Shown one piece after another: positions 27,475 to 35,278 of a DNA stretch of 64,000 bases. This DNA is from Chromatiaceae bacterium (GTDB lineage Bacteria; Pseudomonadota; Gammaproteobacteria; Chromatiales; Chromatiaceae). The position numbers and the translations under genes were made by a program. The notes below the pieces were generated by a model. That model did no database searches, was not told where the DNA came from, and saw only the letters and a program-made list of their open reading frames with translations. The stretch is from NCBI GenBank assembly GCA_024235215.1, contig JACKMU010000004.1, positions 248,001-312,000 of the forward strand. Reading direction: 5' to 3'. Each line of letters opens with the position of its first letter. Position 1 is the first letter of the stretch.

Positions 27475-28644
27475 ATGGCCATGAGAAATATCAAAATTTC
27501 ACTCTATTTTGCGTTGGCAGCCGCCTGCTTTCTCCTTCCAGGCTACTCTGTTGCCCTGGACAAAGGTAACTTTTCAACAACTCCGGTTACCAATAACGGA
27601 AAAAAATGGCGCATTGGATATTATGAGGGTGGCGAGTATATCGACTACCAGAAGGTTCTGCAGGAGACGGCCAAGGGCCTGATGCGGTTGGGATGGATTG
27701 AGACCACTCAGATTCCCGTTCAGAGCGGAGAAAAAACCGATGCGCTGTGGCATTGGTTGGGCAAGGTGGTCAAAAGCGACTATATCGAATTTGTCAGCGA
27801 TGCTCACTACTCCGCCAACTGGGACGACAAGCTGCGCAAAAGCGTGGTGGATCAGATCATCGAACGGGTGAACGGTAGACAGGACATCGACCTGATGATA
27901 GCGATGGGCACCTGGGCGGGTAAGGATCTGGCCAACAACCGCCACCAAACACCGACGATGGTGCTCTCGGCAAGTGATCCATTGTCCGCGGGGATCATCA
28001 AGAGCGTCGAGGATTCTGGATTCGAACATATCCATGCGACCGCCGATCCTTCGCGCTTCGAGCGCCAGGTACAGGTGTTCCACGAGATAGTGAAGTTCAG
28101 AAGATTGGGAATTGCATACGAGGACACCGTCAACGGACGGAGTTATGCTGCGATAGATGCGATCAACAAATTGACCAAGACGCGTAACTTCGAAGTGGTT
28201 CGCTGCTTTACCAAGAGCGATATCAGCGACACAACGGAGGCGGAGCAGAGCGTCATCGAGTGTTTCGACAAGCTGGCGGAAAAGGCCGATGCCATCTACG
28301 TGACGCAACAGGGGGGCATTAACAGCCACAGTATTCCCCAGCTGGTCAAACTGGCGCAGGAGAAATCGATACCCACTTTTTCCCAGTCCGGTTCCGAAGA
28401 GGTGAAGTATGGTTTTCTGGCCAGTCTTTCTCAGGCCGGGTTCCGTTATGTGGGTGAATTTCATGCCGAGACTTTCGCGAAGATTTTCAATGGTGCCAAG
28501 CCGAACCAATTGGATCAGCATTTTCAGGAACCCCCCAAAATCGCCATCAACCTGAAAACAGCCGAAATCATCGGTTTTGATCCACCGGTGGTGCTACTAG
28601 GGGCCGCGGATGAAGTGTTCACGGAAATCGCTACACCCAATTGA
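27475..28644 (+). CDS. Orphan ABC-type periplasmic substrate-binding protein 1
   Basis: A 389-residue exported protein. After an N-terminal signal peptide (ISLYFALAAACFLLPGYSVA) comes a two-lobed binding protein of the ABC_sub_bind (TrpX/BMP-like) family: WRIGYYEGGEYIDY, DLMIAMGTWAGKDLAN, LSASDPLSAGIIKS, LGIAYEDTVNGRSYAAID, AIYVTQQGGINSHSIPQL and PTFSQSGSEEVKYGFLASL. Such proteins deliver small ligands such as aromatic amino acids to a permease, but no permease or ATPase gene is adjacent. With the sigma28-like promoter and the neighbouring signalling genes, a role in ligand sensing is plausible. ATG 27475 or 27481 may be used. Confidence 0.82.
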   Translation: MAMRNIKISLYFALAAACFLLPGYSVALDKGNFSTTPVTNNGKKWRIGYYEGGEYIDYQKVLQETAKGLMRLGWIETTQIPVQSGEKTDALWHWLGKVVKSDYIEFVSDAHYSANWDDKLRKSVVDQIIERVNGRQDIDLMIAMGTWAGKDLANNRHQTPTMVLSASDPLSAGIIKSVEDSGFEHIHATADPSRFERQVQVFHEIVKFRRLGIAYEDTVNGRSYAAIDAINKLTKTRNFEVVRCFTKSDISDTTEAEQSVIECFDKLAEKADAIYVTQQGGINSHSIPQLVKLAQEKSIPTFSQSGSEEVKYGFLASLSQAGFRYVGEFHAETFAKIFNGAKPNQLDQHFQEPPKIAINLKTAEIIGFDPPVVLLGAADEVFTEIATPN

Positions 28645-28697
28645 TTTGTAAAAAAAACGACCAGAATGCGAAATAGAGATTTACCTGAGGGGTTGTG

Positions 28698-29873
28698 ATG
28701 AAGCGGATTTTTGCGACATTTTTACTTTCGATACTTCTGCTGTTCGTTGGCAGCCAGTCGATTTGGGCTAGTGACCTGGACAGAAGCGAGAGCAATATCT
28801 TCAAAACCAGTCCGGTAAAAAAGGGTAGTGGTAAGTGGCGCATCGCCTACTACGAAGGCGGGCAGGACGACAACTACTACAGCTATCTGTACGCTACGGT
28901 GCAAGGGTTGATAACGCTCGGCTGGATCGCTGATCGTCAAATTCCCGAGTTCAGAGCCAAAGATACGCAGCAGCTCTGGGAGTGGCTCAGCAAGAGCGCC
29001 AAAAGCGATACGCTGGAGTTTGTTGCCGACGAGTACTACAGCGCGCGCTGGGATGACGATATCCGTAAGTTCAACAGGACCAAGGCACTGAGCAGTCTGC
29101 GTGAATCAGGGAAGATCGACTTGATGATTGCCATGGGAACCTGGGCTGGGAACGACCTGGCGAACAGCTCCCATTCGGTGCCGACGATCGTGATGTCGAC
29201 CAGTGATCCGGTCAAGTCAGGCATAATCAAATCAGCCGATGATTCGGGGTATGATCACGTACATGCCCGCGTCGACCCCTATCGTTACGAGAGGCAGGTG
29301 CGCATATTCCATAAGATCGTCGGTTTCAAAAAGCTCGGAGTGGCTTATGAGGATACCGTGTACGGGCGCAGCTATGCAGCGATCGATCTGATCGAAAAAG
29401 TGGCGACAGAGCGTGGGTTTGAGGTCGTCAAATGCCATACCAAAAGCGATATTGCTGACAGTGAGCTTGCCGGGCTGAGTGTTGCAAAATGTTTCGAAGA
29501 TCTTTCCAGCAAAGTCGACGCGATCTACGTAACCATGCAGGGTGGGGTCAATACCCATACCATTCCGCAACTTGTGGAGATAGCCAATACGCATCGCATC
29601 CCCACTTTTTCACAGGCGGGTGCCAAAGAGGTCGAATATGGATTTCTTTTAAGTATCTCCAGGCCGGGCTTCAAGTCGGTCGGCCTGTTTCTCGCAGCCA
29701 CGATCGCCAAGGTACTCAACGGTGCCAAGCCGCGGCAGCTGAAACAGCTGTTCGAGGAGACGCAAAATATTGCGATAAATCTCAAGACCGCTGAACTGGT
29801 GGGCCTCTATCTCTACGCCGACATACTTGCCGCTGCCGATGAGATCTATCGGGATATCATCGTGCCGGAGTGA
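28698..29873 (+). CDS. Orphan ABC-type periplasmic substrate-binding protein 2
   Basis: A 391-residue paralogue of the preceding gene. The same landmarks recur: signal peptide (FATFLLSILLLFVGSQSIWA), WRIAYYEGG, DLMIAMGTWAGNDLAN, LGVAYEDTVYGRSYAAIDLI, DAIYVTMQGGVNTHTIPQL and PTFSQAGAKEVEYGFLLS. GAGGGG lies 5 bp before the ATG at 28698. The 53-bp gap to the first copy holds no clear promoter, so both are probably one transcript. The pair looks like an old tandem duplication; differences around the ligand pocket suggest different ligands. Confidence 0.82.
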   Translation: MKRIFATFLLSILLLFVGSQSIWASDLDRSESNIFKTSPVKKGSGKWRIAYYEGGQDDNYYSYLYATVQGLITLGWIADRQIPEFRAKDTQQLWEWLSKSAKSDTLEFVADEYYSARWDDDIRKFNRTKALSSLRESGKIDLMIAMGTWAGNDLANSSHSVPTIVMSTSDPVKSGIIKSADDSGYDHVHARVDPYRYERQVRIFHKIVGFKKLGVAYEDTVYGRSYAAIDLIEKVATERGFEVVKCHTKSDIADSELAGLSVAKCFEDLSSKVDAIYVTMQGGVNTHTIPQLVEIANTHRIPTFSQAGAKEVEYGFLLSISRPGFKSVGLFLAATIAKVLNGAKPRQLKQLFEETQNIAINLKTAELVGLYLYADILAAADEIYRDIIVPE

Positions 29874-29881
29874 GCAAGCAA

Positions 29882-29959
29882 GTTTGGGGTCAGAGTAAAA
29901 ACTTAGCCTCTCAACAATCCGCGAATTGACCGCAGGTAGTTTTTACTCTGACCCCAAAC
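29882..29959. repeat. Perfect 22-bp inverted repeat with 34-bp loop
   Basis: The arm at 29882-29903 (GTTTGGGGTCAGAGTAAAAA, then CT) is an exact reverse complement of 29938-29959. The GGGGTCAGAGTAAAA core resembles REP-like intergenic elements common in gammaproteobacteria. The right arm encodes the last residues and the TAA stop of the convergent WYL gene. It may also act as a bidirectional terminator. Confidence 0.8.
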
Positions 29960-30932
29960 ATATTGGGTAGTTTTCCGCTGCCTGTCGTAAGCGTTGCGCT
30001 ACCTCTTCACGCAGCGCCATTGGCGCCAGCACCTCGACGTCCGGCCCGTATTTGAGGATATCCATAATCAACTCCGGGGTGTGGCTGAAGGGGATTTTCA
30101 GCTCGTAGCGGCCATCGTCCAGCCAGCGGCTCTGCTGTTCAGGGTGCCATCGTTCCGCGGCGACCCAGCGTGCCCGTCCGGATTGGAACAGCAGCGTTGC
30201 GGTCTGTTTGTTGCTGCCAGAGAAGATGCCGTAGGCGTCGGAGCTGTGTGCCTGAAGCTGCTGCTCCGGGACTTCCTCAGCCGGAATGTCCAGCAGGTAA
30301 GCCTTGCGGATACTGTCGAGGGCGAAGGTGCGCAGCCCGTGGCGCAGGTGGCACCAGGCTTCCAGGTACCAGTTGTCGCGATAGTGGAGCAGGCGTTGGG
30401 GCGAGAGTTCGCGTTCGCTGAGCTGCTCCTCCCCACGATTGAAATAGGTGACTGCAAGCCGTCGGCGCTGTGCCAGCGCACTGGCTACGCTCTGGAAAAA
30501 TTCACCGGGTGGACGAGACGCGGCACGCAGGATGCGGATACGTGGGGTAATCTGATCGCCACCACTGTGCTGGGCTTTGAGCAGTGCCTGGATCTGCTGC
30601 TTCAGCGGTGCCAGCTGCTGCTCCAGAAAGCCTGGCTGCACCTCCTCCAGCAGTTGCTGCACACTCAGTAGCGCATGCAGTTCGGAGGCGTTGAACCAGA
30701 CTCCCGGCAGCTCATACATCACGCCATAAGCACTGTCCCGGTCGTAGTAGTAGCCATTGCGTGAGCGGTCATACTCGATCGGTGCATTGAGGTATTCGCG
30801 CATGTTTTCGATGATGCGCTTGGCAGTGGCGCGGGAGCACTCCAGCTCCTGTTCAATGCGCTGCCTGGAGACCGGTGTGCGCTGGCTGCTGAGCAGCTTG
30901 TGCAGCGCGTAGATACGGTCGAATCGATCCAC
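29943..30932 (-). CDS. WYL-domain transcriptional regulator
   Basis: A 329-residue regulator. The N-terminal DeoR-like helix-turn-helix (VDRFDRIYALHKLL, then RQRIEQELECSRATAKRII) is followed by a WYL domain (about 130-230; ALAQRRRLAVTYFN, HYRDNWYLEAWCHLR, FALDSIRKA) and a WCX C-terminal extension (ALREEVAQRLRQAAENYP). WYL regulators sense nucleic-acid or nucleotide-like ligands and often control DNA-damage or defence genes, but none is adjacent. The GTG start at 30932 lies 15 bp after rsfS. The C-terminal CLGSE and stop come from the inverted repeat. Confidence 0.85.
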   Translation of the reverse strand: MDRFDRIYALHKLLSSQRTPVSRQRIEQELECSRATAKRIIENMREYLNAPIEYDRSRNGYYYDRDSAYGVMYELPGVWFNASELHALLSVQQLLEEVQPGFLEQQLAPLKQQIQALLKAQHSGGDQITPRIRILRAASRPPGEFFQSVASALAQRRRLAVTYFNRGEEQLSERELSPQRLLHYRDNWYLEAWCHLRHGLRTFALDSIRKAYLLDIPAEEVPEQQLQAHSSDAYGIFSGSNKQTATLLFQSGRARWVAAERWHPEQQSRWLDDGRYELKIPFSHTPELIMDILKYGPDVEVLAPMALREEVAQRLRQAAENYPICLGSE

Positions 30933-30946
30933 CCTGGGCCGATGCG

Positions 30947-31303
30947 TCAGGTTGCGTCGATGGCGGTCCGTTTGGTGGGGATGTTGACATCCCACAGACG
31001 TTCCAGTTGGTAGTAGTCGCGTACTTTCGGCTGCATGATGTGCACCACCACACCATTGAGATCGATCAGCGCCCACTCGCCCTCATTCACCCCTTCGATG
31101 CCGAGAGCAGTTTCACCCGCCTCTTTGGCCTGGAATGCAACCGTCTCGGCCAGTGCTTTGACGTGGCGGCTGGAGGTGCCGCTGGCGATGACCATGATGT
31201 CGGTGATACTGGTTTTACCGCGAACGTCGAGTACCTTGATGTCGATGGCTTTCATGTCGTCGAGGATTTTGACGACCAGATCGCGAAGCTCTTCTACCTG
31301 CAT
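30947..31303 (-). CDS. rsfS: Ribosomal silencing factor RsfS
   Basis: A 118-residue RsfS (YbeB/Iojap) protein. It binds L14 on the free 50S subunit and blocks subunit joining when nutrients are scarce. Signatures are the KAIDIKVLDVRGKTSITDIM start, VIASGTSSRHVKALAETV, GEWALIDLNGVVVHIM and the closing YYQLERLW. It lies downstream of nadD in the conserved leuS-lptE-holA-proA-nadD-rsfS string. The usual next gene, rlmH, is absent; a WYL gene occupies that place. Confidence 0.96.
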   Translation of the reverse strand: MQVEELRDLVVKILDDMKAIDIKVLDVRGKTSITDIMVIASGTSSRHVKALAETVAFQAKEAGETALGIEGVNEGEWALIDLNGVVVHIMQPKVRDYYQLERLWDVNIPTKRTAIDAT

Positions 31304-31401
31304 GCTGTTACCTGGCGTGTGGATTCAAGCGGGAAGTTTAGCAGTTTTCTGTGTCATCAGCCGAGCGATCGGTTGTTCACAGCGTACCTGCCCGGCATGA
31401 T

Positions 31402-32010
31402 TCAGCGGTAGAGCCCCCGTTGCTGGATGATCGACAACACGGAATCGGGCAGCAGGTAGCGCGGACTGCGGCCGGCTCGCAGCATCGAGCGAATACGGGT
31501 GGCGGAGATGTCGAGCTGGGTGACCGGCAGGAAGAGAATCTTGCCGGCAGCACTGGCATGCAGCGCTTCGCTGGTTGCCACCGTGCGCTCCGGGTAGATG
31601 GCTGGGCGTGGTTCACCGGGACGCTGCATAACCACCAGATGTGCCTGCATCAGCACTTCACGCGGCTGGTGCCAGCTGGGGAAGCCGCGGAATGCGTCGG
31701 TTCCGATCAGCAGGCAGAACGACTCCTCCTTCAGTTCGTCGTGCAACGAGATCAGGGTATCCAGAGTATAGGATTTACCGCTGCGCTTGAGTTCGCGTTC
31801 ATCGACCTGAAAACGAGGTTCGTCCGCGATCGCCGCCCTGACCATCTCCAGTCGTATCTCGGCGTTGGCGTCGAGTGGGTCGCGATGTGGCGGATCACGC
31901 AGTGGGATCAGCCGAATATGTTTCAAGCCGAGCTTCTGCTGTACCTCCAGCGCGGTGCGCAGGTGGCCGTAATGGATGGGGTCGAAACTACCGCCAAAGA
32001 TACCGATCAT
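31402..32010 (-). CDS. nadD: Nicotinate-nucleotide adenylyltransferase
   Basis: A 202-residue NadD, which makes deamido-NAD from nicotinate mononucleotide and ATP. The nucleotidyltransferase GGSFDPIHYGHL motif is at the N-terminus (with the HxGH-type pair), and ISATRIRSMLRAGRSPRYLLP near the C-terminus is the second ATP-binding motif. Length and order (proA-nadD-rsfS) are standard for gammaproteobacteria. Its upstream region contains the 7-bp repeat arrays. Confidence 0.95.
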   Translation of the reverse strand: MIGIFGGSFDPIHYGHLRTALEVQQKLGLKHIRLIPLRDPPHRDPLDANAEIRLEMVRAAIADEPRFQVDERELKRSGKSYTLDTLISLHDELKEESFCLLIGTDAFRGFPSWHQPREVLMQAHLVVMQRPGEPRPAIYPERTVATSEALHASAAGKILFLPVTQLDISATRIRSMLRAGRSPRYLLPDSVLSIIQQRGLYR

Positions 32011-32018
32011 CAGATTCG

Positions 32019-32042
32019 AGGGTTTAGGGTCTAGGGTCTAGG
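32019..32042. repeat. Short heptamer repeat, AGGGTYT, about 3.4 copies
   Basis: AGGGTTT, AGGGTCT, AGGGTCT and a partial AGG follow one another at 32019-32042, immediately outside the nadD start. The unit differs from the reverse complement (AGGTGCT) of the long array at 32142-32302 only in the order of its three central bases, so the two arrays look like inverted relatives. Confidence 0.75.
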
Positions 32043-32141
32043 AGCGAGACGGGTTTAATGGGTCCGTGTATATATATCTTAAATCTTCAGAATTATTTAC
32101 ATTACTATTCACAAAATAACACTTACGGGACAATCTCTTGC

Positions 32142-32302
32142 AGCACCTAGCACCTAGCACCTAGCACCTAGCACCTAGCACCTAGCACCTAGCACCTAGC
32201 ACCTAGCACCTAGCACCTAGCACCTAGCACCTAGCACCTAGCACCTAGCACCTAGCACCTAGCACCTAGCACCTAGCACCTAGCACCTAGCACCTAGCAC
32301 CT
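32142..32302. repeat. Tandem array of 23 perfect 7-bp units (AGCACCT)
   Basis: 161 bp made of exactly 23 uninterrupted copies of AGCACCT, between nadD and proA. There are no spacers, so it is not a CRISPR. The last bases of the array (CTA with the next base) form the TAG stop codon of proA on the minus strand. Such heptamer arrays expand and shrink by replication slippage and should vary between strains. Confidence 0.97.
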
Positions 32303-33575
32303 ATTTCCGGACATGCCCATCCCCCAGCACAATGAACTTCACCGAGGTGAGCCCCTCCAACCCAACCGGGCCGCGTGCATGGAACTTATCGGTGGAGATG
32401 CCGATTTCAGCACCGAGACCGTATTCGAAACCATCGGCGAAGCGGGTGGAGGTGTTGACCATCACCGAACTGGAGTCCACTTCGGTGAGGAAACGCCGTG
32501 CCCGGGTATAATTTTCGGTGACGATGCTGTCGGTGTGCTGTGAGCTGTGCCGGTTGATATGCTCGATCGCCTCATCCAGACCCGCAACCACCCGGATTGA
32601 CAGAATTGGTGCCAGGTACTCGCTATCCCAGTCCTCCTCGGTGGCCGGTTTGATCTCCTCCTCGATCAGTTCGCAGCTGCGCGGGCAGCCGCGTAGCTCC
32701 ACCCCCTTCTGCAGATAGGTGGTGGCAAGGCGTGGCAGCATCTTCGGTGCGATACTCTCCGCCACCAGCAGCGTCTCCATGGTATTACAGGTGCCGTAGC
32801 GCTGGGTCTTGGCGTTGATTGCGATATCGAACGCTTTCACCGGGTCTGCCTGCTCGTCGATATACACGTGGCAGATGCCGTCCAGGTGCTTGATGACCGG
32901 CACTCTGGCTTCACGTGAGATGCGCTCGATCAGGCTCTTGCCGCCGCGCGGGATGATCACGTCGACAAACTCCGGCATACTGACCATATGGCCGACTGCG
33001 GCGCGGTCGGTGGTGGCGATTACCTGTACCGCATCCGGCGGCAGACCCACCCGTTTCAGGCCCGTATGGATACTCTCGGCAATGGCATGGTTCGAATGGA
33101 ACGCTTCCGAGCCGCCGCGCAGCAGCGTGGCATTGCCCGACTTCAAACAGAGCGCGGCAGCATCTGCGGTCACGTTCGGGCGCGATTCGTAGATGATGCC
33201 GACTACCCCGAGCGGAACTCGCATGCGCCCAACCTGAATGCCGCTGGGCTGGTATTTCATATCGAAGATGCTGCCGACCGGATCGGGCAGAGCAACGATC
33301 TGACGCATCCCCTCGACCATGCTGTCGATGCGCACCGGGGTGAGTTCCAGGCGATCGAGCAGTGCGCTGTCCAGCCCCTTGGCGACGCCCGCTTTCAGGT
33401 CTTTCTTGTTGGCGATGGCCAGTGCGATGCGATTGCGGTCGAGATCGTCGGCGATGGCGTTCAGTGCAGCGTTCTTTTCGCCACATCCGGCGCGTGCTAG
33501 AAGGCGCGAGGCGGCACGTGCGTTGGTGCCAACTTCGCGCATGTAACTGGTGAGGTCGGAAACTGTTTCGGACAT
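32301..33575 (-). CDS. proA: Gamma-glutamyl phosphate reductase
   Basis: A 424-residue ProA that reduces gamma-glutamyl phosphate to glutamate semialdehyde in proline synthesis. Signatures are RMRVPLGVVGIIYESRPNVT, KSGNATLLRGGSEA, the substrate-binding PRGGKSLIE, and the active-site cysteine in YGTCNTMETLLV; the C-terminus FHARGPVGLEGLTS is typical. ATG 33575 is preferred; the open frame extends 81 bp further without a better start. The stop codon is provided by the adjoining heptamer array. proB is not in this window. Confidence 0.96.
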   Translation of the reverse strand: MSETVSDLTSYMREVGTNARAASRLLARAGCGEKNAALNAIADDLDRNRIALAIANKKDLKAGVAKGLDSALLDRLELTPVRIDSMVEGMRQIVALPDPVGSIFDMKYQPSGIQVGRMRVPLGVVGIIYESRPNVTADAAALCLKSGNATLLRGGSEAFHSNHAIAESIHTGLKRVGLPPDAVQVIATTDRAAVGHMVSMPEFVDVIIPRGGKSLIERISREARVPVIKHLDGICHVYIDEQADPVKAFDIAINAKTQRYGTCNTMETLLVAESIAPKMLPRLATTYLQKGVELRGCPRSCELIEEEIKPATEEDWDSEYLAPILSIRVVAGLDEAIEHINRHSSQHTDSIVTENYTRARRFLTEVDSSSVMVNTSTRFADGFEYGLGAEIGISTDKFHARGPVGLEGLTSVKFIVLGDGHVRK

Positions 33576-33711
33576 GTTGATTCGATCTGCCGGGTTTTTT
33601 TGCTGTGAGTATATGGATGTTGAGTTCGGGGTCAGGATGGAAACGAACTGTTGCAACGCTGACTCCCTACACGATGGAAATTCTACCAGAAGGGGAGTAG
33701 AAAATTCGAGA

Positions 33712-34731
33712 TCAGCCGAGTACCGATACGCCGGTCATGCGAATCAATATCTCCTGCATCAATAGCCAGGGATCACGCTTTTCCCATCCTTTTATAGCCC
33801 GGTCCGCCTCTCCGCACAGCAGTAGTAATTGCCGCCAGGCTGCGGCCGGCAGCCGTTGTAAACCCTTTGCCACCAGCGGTTTGCGTTTCTCCCACACCTC
33901 CCGGCGTGAGGCGACGGTCTGGCGTACGCTTTGTCCCCGGGCCACCTCATTCGCCAGGCTGCTCAGCAACCGCAACTCGCGGGTAAGTGCCCACAGCACT
34001 ACCGCTTCCGGGGTTCCCTCTGCCTGCAGACCATCGAGGATTTTGATGCAGCGATCGATCTCTCCGGCGAGGGCGGAGTCGACCAGGCCGAACACATCGT
34101 AGCGGGCGCTGTCCGTCACCGAGTCGGCCAGCTGTTCCGGGGTGATGGTGCCGGGGCCATAGCGCAACAGCAGTTTTTCGATCTCCTGGCGCGCCGCCAG
34201 CAGATTGCCCTCGATGCGTTCGGTCAGCATCGCCACCACCTCTCCAGTCGGTTCGAGACCTGCGCTACGCATGCGGGCTTCGATCCAGGGTTGCAGCCGG
34301 TGCAGATCCACTGACCAGATCTGCACCGTCACACCCACCTGATCGATCTCTTTGAACCACTTGCTGTTCAATTGGCTCTTCTCCAGCTTTGGCAGCGTGA
34401 CCAGCAGCAACACATCGTCCGGCAAGCGGGACAGGTACGTGCTCAACGCTTTGCCGCCATCGATGCCTGGCTTGCCCGAGGGGATGCGCAGGTCGATGAT
34501 TCGCCGTTCAGCGAAAAGAGAGAGGCTGTCGGCTATGCCCAGAAGCCGGCTCCAGTCGAAGCGGGCGTCCACTTCCAGGATTTCACGTGTGCTGTAACCC
34601 TGGCGCAGCGCCTGCTGCCGGATCGCATCAGCTGCCTCGATCATCTGCAGGGGTTCATCGCCACTCAGCAGATAGATGGGGGCGAGTCCGCGCTGCAGAT
34701 GAGCCGACAGCTGCTGGGGTGCGATCCGCAT
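33712..34731 (-). CDS. holA: DNA polymerase III delta subunit
   Basis: A 339-residue HolA, the clamp-loader wrench that opens the beta sliding clamp. The N-terminal segment LAPIYLLSGDEPLQMIEAAD, the middle EGNLLAARQEIEKLLLRYG, and C-terminal WALTRELRLLSSLA and LLLLCGEADRAIKG are characteristic. It follows lptE after 6 bp, as in E. coli and Pseudomonas, so it is part of the leuS-lptE-holA operon. Confidence 0.95.
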   Translation of the reverse strand: MRIAPQQLSAHLQRGLAPIYLLSGDEPLQMIEAADAIRQQALRQGYSTREILEVDARFDWSRLLGIADSLSLFAERRIIDLRIPSGKPGIDGGKALSTYLSRLPDDVLLLVTLPKLEKSQLNSKWFKEIDQVGVTVQIWSVDLHRLQPWIEARMRSAGLEPTGEVVAMLTERIEGNLLAARQEIEKLLLRYGPGTITPEQLADSVTDSARYDVFGLVDSALAGEIDRCIKILDGLQAEGTPEAVVLWALTRELRLLSSLANEVARGQSVRQTVASRREVWEKRKPLVAKGLQRLPAAAWRQLLLLCGEADRAIKGWEKRDPWLLMQEILIRMTGVSVLG

Positions 34732-34737
34732 CGGAGT

Positions 34738-35253
34738 TCAGCGCAGCTGTGCCGATAGTCGCCGCAGAATCCGGTCGGATATGCGTCGCCACAGCTCCTC
34801 CCTGACTGCCTGCTCCTCATGTTCGCTGCCGAGCAGTCGGATCTCCTGGCTGCGGTAGGTCTGGGTCAGCGTGATCGTTTGTGACGACAGGAGTTCGTTG
34901 CCGGTGCTGTCGACCAATGCAAAGCTGAGACTTTCGCTCAGTTCGTAATCAACCACCTTTCCCGCATTGTCGACGGTCAACGTCCGTCGATCGCTGTGCT
35001 GGTCGCTGATCCGCAGCCGGCTTGCCGCTGCAGCGGTATTGCCACCGATCTCGGCGCCGGCGTTAATCAGCCGGTTTTCCAGCTCTCTCCTCAGGAATGT
35101 ATGATCCTCCAACCCCAAAATCTGTATCGGACTGAGACGGGACGACGATAAACCGGTTTCGGATTCACTGCTGCCACGCAGTTGGAAGCCGCAGCCGTGC
35201 AGCAGCAGCCCGGTCAGCAGGATCAGGTTTCTAACCGCTCTCTTTGGCTCCAT
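34738..35253 (-). CDS. lptE: LPS-assembly lipoprotein LptE
   Basis: A 171-residue outer-membrane lipoprotein. The signal peptide ends in the lipobox LLHGC, with lipidated Cys and GFQLRG after it as in other LptE proteins; later IRLLGSEHEEQAVREELWRR matches the family helix. LptE plugs the LptD barrel and helps insert lipopolysaccharide into the outer leaflet. The ATG at 35253 has AGGAGAG about 9 bp upstream. It lies 25 bp after leuS. Confidence 0.93.
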   Translation of the reverse strand: MEPKRAVRNLILLTGLLLHGCGFQLRGSSESETGLSSSRLSPIQILGLEDHTFLRRELENRLINAGAEIGGNTAAAASRLRISDQHSDRRTLTVDNAGKVVDYELSESLSFALVDSTGNELLSSQTITLTQTYRSQEIRLLGSEHEEQAVREELWRRISDRILRRLSAQLR

Positions 35254-35278
35254 CGGCCCATCTCTCCTGTCGAGGGTC

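Noticed and set aside
32142..32302. Possible CRISPR array
   Set aside because: The units are contiguous 7-mers without spacers, and no cas genes are nearby.
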